Shown here piece by piece: positions 62,701 to 64,000 of a stretch of DNA of 64,000 bases. Under the pieces are notes generated by a model. The model worked only from the letters and a program-made list of their open reading frames with translations, ran no database searches and was not told the DNA's origin. Source of the stretch: Triops longicaudatus. Taxonomy: Eukaryota > Arthropoda > Branchiopoda > Notostraca > Triopsidae. Location: assembly GCA_022885665.1 (NCBI GenBank), contig JAGQDJ010000024.1, positions 310,001-374,000 of the forward strand, read 5' to 3'. Both the position numbers and the translations under genes were made by a program. Each line of letters opens with the position of its first letter. The first letter of the stretch is position 1.

Positions 62701-64000
62701 GTGTTGCGCAAACTCGGTTCCGCGTTGGATGAGCTCACCAAGTTCCGCACGGAGCTGACCACCTTCAAGACCTGGCTCAGCAAATCGACCAAGACTTTGG
62801 AAGAACGCGAAAGGTGGCTAGGCAACTTGAATCGCATCCAAACGAGCACAGAAGCCAATCGCGAATTAATCAGCGACGTGATAGCTCATCAGGCTGATTT
62901 ACGTTTCATTACCATGGCCGCCCAGAAATACTTGGATGAATCCAAAGATCATCTGCAAGTGTTGAACCAATTCCGCACTTCTTTGCCCCAGCGCTTGTCG
63001 CACATTGAACCCAAGGATTCAGTAGTCAAGCAAGAAGTCGCCGATGCTGCTGCAGGATTCCAAGATCTGGTTAAACGAGCTAACCGACTCTCCGATAAGA
63101 TGGCTGCCATTGGGTCCAAGCAAAAGGAGTATCATGAAGCTGTCACCAAAGCCAAGTCTTGGCTCAAGGACGTTGAGCCCAAAACCAACAAGATCGTCAA
63201 TGAACCCTTGGGAGCTGAGCCGAAAACGGTGGAAGATCAGTTGAATCGCGCCAAGGCCTTGAACCACGACTTTATGGCTTCGGAGCGCCTGATCGAAAAT
63301 ACCAAACAAGCCGCAGCAGGTTTGCTGCACGCTTTGGAAGGCGATATTCCTGAAGTGGACAAACAAAACTTGGAAGGAACACCGGTCGAAATTGAAGAAA
63401 AATACCGTCGCTTATCGGTAGCACTTGCTGACAAGTGTCAACTGTTGGATACGGCGTTGGTGCAAAGCCAAGGCGTGCAAGAAGCTCTGGATACTTTGAA
63501 CACGTGGCTCGGCCAAGTAGAAAATCAGCTCAAGAACGCTAGTAAACCGGCCAGTTTGTCACGCGAACGTTTGGAAGAGCAAATCCGCGAGCACCGTCAA
63601 ATTGCTGGTGATGTAGAGAGCAAGAAACCGAGCTTTGATAGTATCAACCAGGCTACTGCACAGTTGATCGCCAACCCGGATAACGCCCGTATCGCTCGCA
63701 AGATCGACACCAAAATGAAGGACATGAACTTGCGTTTCGACAAGCTGCAAGAACGCGTGGAAAAACGAGGCGAAGCCTTGGACGAAACCTTGGCCCAACT
63801 TGAAGCCTTCCAAGTCCAGGTGAACCAGTTCGAGGAATGGTATTTGGTAGTTGTAGAAACCTTGGAATCTCCGGATGTACTCCGTATTTCGGCGGAACAA
63901 ATGGCACAGCGCGTGGAAGATGCCGCTCGCCAACGCGACGCCCGTAAGGGTGACTATGACGAGCTGATGAAGAACGGAAAGAACTTGGTGGCTAAGAAGG
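17629..64000 (+). CDS. shot: Spectraplakin (Short stop / VAB-10 / MACF1-dystonin family), 5' and central part
   Basis: This is the giant cytolinker that by family knowledge joins F-actin to microtubules. The window carries four alternative first exons and 25 further exons: 29240-29301, 38021-38110, 39195-39272, 39392-39484, 44654-44817, 44887-45002, 45267-45370, 45540-45755, 45844-45971, 46040-46297, 46386-46575, 46635-46763, 47144-47383, 47556-47797, 47925-48153, 48210-48479, 48826-49437, 49503-49723, 49776-49932, 49998-50081, 50741-50959, 51364-51479, 52912-61777, 62315-62461 and 62524 to beyond 64000. Codon phase is preserved over every junction, giving about 4,875 codons here. Domain order is CH1, CH2, plakin domain with SH3, plectin repeats, spectrin-repeat rod. 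The rest of the rod, EF-hands and microtubule-binding GAR domain should follow downstream. The symbol is by similarity to Drosophila. Confidence 0.95.
22566..22592 (+). repeat. 27-base T homopolymer
   Basis: A run of 27 T with a 16-T run about 125 bases upstream. The intervening sequence has no recognisable retroposon features, so I call only the homopolymer. Confidence 0.85.
24608..24670 (+). repeat. AAT-rich microsatellite
   Basis: A leading A run followed by AAT and AAAT units in blocks. Intronic; no further features. Confidence 0.8.
25930..26660 (+). promoter_or_regulatory. Putative promoter and leader of spectraplakin first exon 2
   Basis: Between about 25930 and 26310 the sequence is richer in G, C and in purine/pyrimidine-strand tracts than the surrounding intron, and it directly precedes the second coding start. 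No TATA box is clear. This is inference from position and composition. Confidence 0.35.
26667..26784 (+). CDS. shot: Spectraplakin alternative first exon 2
   Basis: It encodes 39 residues starting MTTQSYYKDRLGFDP and ending YEENLSKFK, plus one base; the donor is GTTGGT. Joined to 29240 it reads LSKFK-DERDAIQKK. The SYYKDRLGFDP and YEE-LSKFK blocks are, from memory, among the most conserved leader sequences of insect and nematode spectraplakins, so this is likely a major start. It shares the same phase-1 junction as the first leader. Confidence 0.93.
26785..29239. other. Intron after first exon 2
   Basis: About 2.5 kb. A purine-rich stretch at 27340-27540 creates overlapping open frames on both strands (up to 160 codons) with no domain features. 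A very AT-rich block lies at 28555-28635. Confidence 0.55.
29240..29301 (+). CDS. shot: Spectraplakin exon: start of CH1
   Basis: It encodes DERDAIQKKTFTKWVNKHLK plus a final Lys, the invariant start of the first calponin-homology domain (actin-binding site 1 region). Acceptor TTGTACAG, donor GTAAGC. It accepts either of the first two leaders. Confidence 0.95.
29302..38020. other. Large intron inside CH1, no coding sequence seen
   Basis: 8.7 kb splitting CH1 between HLKK and AGRRIDDLFEDL. AT-rich with an ATT microsatellite at 32265-32310. Open frames of up to 121 codons (for example near 30818 and 31314) lack splice context and protein features. An intron this long among mostly short ones often carries enhancers or further promoters; that is inference. 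Confidence 0.55.
32265..32310 (+). repeat. ATT/T-rich microsatellite
   Basis: TTTATTTATTATT-type blocks followed by several ATT units, in the large intron. Confidence 0.8.
38021..39484 (+). CDS. shot: Spectraplakin exons: rest of CH1
   Basis: Three phase-0 exons: 38021-38110 (AGRRIDDLFEDLRDGHNL and onward), 39195-39272 (PRERGRMRFHMLQNVQ and onward) and 39392-39484 (IKLVNIRADDIVDGNPKL through GLIWTIILHFQ). The LFEDLRDG, RFHMLQNV and IVDGNPKL-LGLIWTIILHF blocks are the CH1 core of the spectraplakin/spectrin superfamily actin-binding module. The end of the last exon at HFQ is phase 0, which lets the downstream first exons replace everything before it. Confidence 0.95.
38852..38938 (+). repeat. 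Pair of 17-base direct repeats
   Basis: TACGTATATGGTCATAC occurs at 38852-38868 and again at 38922-38938, in the short intron inside CH1. The sequence between is not a third copy. Confidence 0.7.
41219..41449 (+). CDS. shot: Spectraplakin alternative first exon 3 (CH2-only form)
   Basis: An ATG opens 77 codons that end exactly at a phase-0 donor (CAA followed by GTAAGG). The product starts MSLRWHLAWAKLW and ends RTPEDAKVLFGFRSQ. Splicing to the exon at 44654 gives FGFRSQ-ISDIMVGQD in frame, skipping all of CH1. Drosophila shot has comparable isoforms with only CH2, which bind actin weakly. The residues match nothing I recognise, so support is the ATG, donor, phase and position. Confidence 0.6.
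41640..42200 (+). repeat. Degenerate repeat-like stretch
   Basis: Variants of an ATTCTAGGGGAAA-like core (near 41724, 41791, 41809, 41838 and 42097) and of an AATATTTGGG core (near 41947 and 42045) recur at irregular spacing. It looks like an old, diverged tandem array in the intron between two alternative first exons. I aligned it only by eye. Confidence 0.35.
42965..43357 (+). CDS. shot: Spectraplakin alternative first exon 4 (CH2-only form)
   Basis: 131 codons from ATG to a phase-0 donor (AAG followed by GTACGA). The product starts MSLQKTTKVYLGNGDEAAAN and is basic and rich in Ser, Thr, Arg and Gln, ending EIPPKRSK; joined to 44654 it reads KRSK-ISDIMVGQD. It would replace CH1 with a disordered basic leader. 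The open frame continues past the donor to 43672, but the protein-like composition fades after the splice site. A purine-rich block at 42640-42790 upstream could be its leader or promoter. Confidence 0.68.
43358..44653. other. Intron upstream of CH2
   Basis: 1.3 kb between first exon 4 and CH2. The first 315 bases remain open in the frame of that exon, but the sequence is not protein-like. Nothing else recognised. Confidence 0.5.
44654..45370 (+). CDS. shot: Spectraplakin exons: CH2
   Basis: Three exons, 44654-44817, 44887-45002 and 45267-45370, encode ISDIMVGQDESVTAREALL, TAKYPGVRVHDFTSSWRDG, LAFNAIIHRNRPDLVDW, YGVTRLLDPEDVDTPEPDEK and SLITYISSLYDVFPEPP. These are the standard CH2 blocks of spectraplakins. 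All four isoform classes share this part. Confidence 0.96.
45540..47797 (+). CDS. shot: Spectraplakin exons: N-terminal half of plakin domain
   Basis: Seven exons (45540-45755, 45844-45971, 46040-46297, 46386-46575, 46635-46763, 47144-47383, 47556-47797) encode helical spectrin-like repeats. Landmarks are SDRSFPPTLIEMKKLL, RLHPQDAKANCDAI, LIWLNEKEETELARDWS, ALMSELEKREIQFSA and HPASKCVEAYMAAMQTQWSW, which align with the plakin domain of shot and its vertebrate homologues. Short introns keep phase throughout. By family knowledge this region contacts membrane and junction partners. Confidence 0.94.
47925..48479 (+). CDS. shot: Spectraplakin exons: plakin-domain repeat and SH3
   Basis: Exons 47925-48153 and 48210-48479. 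The first ends with PIHVTSICAYKHMN and the second continues LVISKEEKCQLINN, KAKWKIVNSSGVEGMVPSVC and FLIPPP, together an SH3 fold embedded in a spectrin repeat, as in all plakins. The ALYDY-type ligand motif is replaced by SICAYKHMN, typical of the non-canonical plakin SH3 that packs against the rod and does not bind Pro-rich peptides. The block LWQKKQLRMRQNMIFATIKVV follows. Confidence 0.94.
48826..51479 (+). CDS. shot: Spectraplakin exons: C-terminal half of plakin domain
   Basis: Six exons: 48826-49437 (204 codons, starting FLAMGKEQRDAIRRALNED), 49503-49723, 49776-49932, 49998-50081, 50741-50959 and 51364-51479. They hold further spectrin-like repeats; EGDPNDPQLRRLQREMDEVN is a strongly conserved block. 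The exon at 49998 uses a weak AAAAG acceptor with no pyrimidine tract; reading through the 65-base intron before it meets a stop, so an intron is required. The last exon ends in phase 2 at RTFxIRTQ-type sequence, just before the plectin-repeat exon. Confidence 0.92.
50082..50740. other. Intron within the plakin-domain region
   Basis: 659 bases, ending in a pyrimidine-rich stretch before the CCAG acceptor at 50740. No alternative exon seen. Confidence 0.6.
51480..52911. other. Intron before the plectin-repeat exon
   Basis: 1.4 kb, AT-rich, with an A-rich run near 52737-52770. I searched it for an alternative exon that would restore frame when the giant exon is skipped and found no convincing one. 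Confidence 0.55.
52912..61777 (+). CDS. shot: Spectraplakin giant exon: plectin (plakin) repeat array
   Basis: One exon of 8,866 bases (2,955 codons) with no stop. It opens with ERRESLEVDSLQ and a Ser/Thr-rich linker (52960-53090), then becomes an array of about 38-residue plectin repeats with the pattern SLxEAxxxGLIDPxTGxxxDPxTG. Length divided by repeat size suggests about 75 copies, many diverged. In plakins such repeats pack into globular modules that bind intermediate filaments; arthropods lack most cytoplasmic IFs, so the role here is open. The array contains two long non-repeat insertions, at about 55185-55360 (Ser/Thr/Pro/Gln-rich) and 57540-57720 (hydrophobic, then charged). Acceptor TTGTAG, donor GTAAGA. 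It resembles the plakin-repeat exon of Drosophila shot. Confidence 0.95.
61778..62314. other. Intron after plectin-repeat exon
   Basis: 537 bases. The reading frame of the giant exon continues to 61957 by chance, but the GTAAGA donor at 61778 and the in-phase exon at 62315 show where coding ends; the extra residues are not repeat-like. Confidence 0.7.
62315..62461 (+). CDS. shot: Spectraplakin exon: first spectrin repeat of the rod
   Basis: 49 codons, QAMEEKYKLCDDSIAKLLSW and onward, phase 0 at both ends, so it is a candidate symmetric exon. Trp and heptad spacing fit helix A/B of a spectrin repeat. Confidence 0.9.
62524..64000 (+). CDS. shot: Spectraplakin exon: spectrin-repeat rod, runs off window
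   Basis: At least 1,477 bases open in one frame and still coding at the window edge. It encodes several spectrin repeats; typical pieces are LTTFKTWLSKSTKTLEERE, AVTKAKSWLKDV, ALDTLNTWLGQVENQL and NQFEEWYLVVVETL, each with the conserved Trp of helix A. The rod acts as a spacer between the actin-binding and microtubule-binding ends. The exon end lies beyond base 64000. Confidence 0.93.

Noticed and set aside
1..64000. tRNA, rRNA, CRISPR or transposon genes
   Set aside because: I looked for T-loop-like motifs, long regular arrays and transposase or reverse-transcriptase-like frames and saw none that I can support; a tRNA or repeat search program could find degenerate cases.

Overview
The window is nuclear DNA of an animal, most likely an arthropod or another ecdysozoan. 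The evidence is intron-containing genes with GT-AG junctions (many introns are only 50-75 bases), animal-specific proteins (an Asx-type PHD protein, BBS9, ZC3H18, a spectraplakin), and a spectraplakin whose first exons and order of domains resemble Drosophila shot / C. elegans VAB-10. I cannot name the species. Base composition is AT-leaning, and introns and spacers carry T tracts and AAT/ATT runs. I saw no bacterial operons, CRISPR arrays, rRNA, convincing tRNA genes or transposon coding regions. Exon limits below were set by reading splice sites and checking that codon phase is kept across each junction; family names rest on remembered similarity, not on a search.

Layout. 1-2326 (+): the 3' coding part of an Additional sex combs (Asx/ASXL) gene, Gln/Asn-rich and ending in the diagnostic C-terminal PHD finger. 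About 2888-4283 (-): a small, partly resolved gene for a predicted secreted Thr-rich protein. 5306-6957 (-): a four-exon gene for a MARVEL-like four-helix membrane protein of 365 residues. 8492-11791 (+): BBS9 (BBSome subunit), modelled as 11 exons and 834 residues. 12015-15596 (-): ZC3H18, 12 coding exons, 822 residues, with one CCCH zinc finger and an RS-rich tail. 17629-64000 (+): the 5' two thirds or so of a giant spectraplakin gene, which runs off the window.

The spectraplakin locus dominates. It has four candidate alternative first exons: two (17629, 26667) feed the complete pair of calponin-homology domains, and two (41219, 42965) lie inside the intron between CH1 and CH2 and would give proteins with CH2 only. 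Then follow CH2, the plakin domain with its embedded SH3, one 8,866-base exon of plectin repeats (2,955 codons), and the start of the spectrin-repeat rod. Every junction from the first exons to the rod keeps phase. By family knowledge the protein links F-actin to microtubules; the microtubule-binding C-terminus lies outside the window.

The genes do not form a pathway. Asx and ZC3H18 are nuclear (chromatin; nuclear RNA processing/decay), BBS9 is ciliary, the spectraplakin is cytoskeletal. The MARVEL-like gene and BBS9 are head to head (spacer 6958-8491), as are ZC3H18 and the spectraplakin (spacer 15597-17628), so promoter regions may be shared. BBS9 and ZC3H18 are tail to tail, 223 bases apart.
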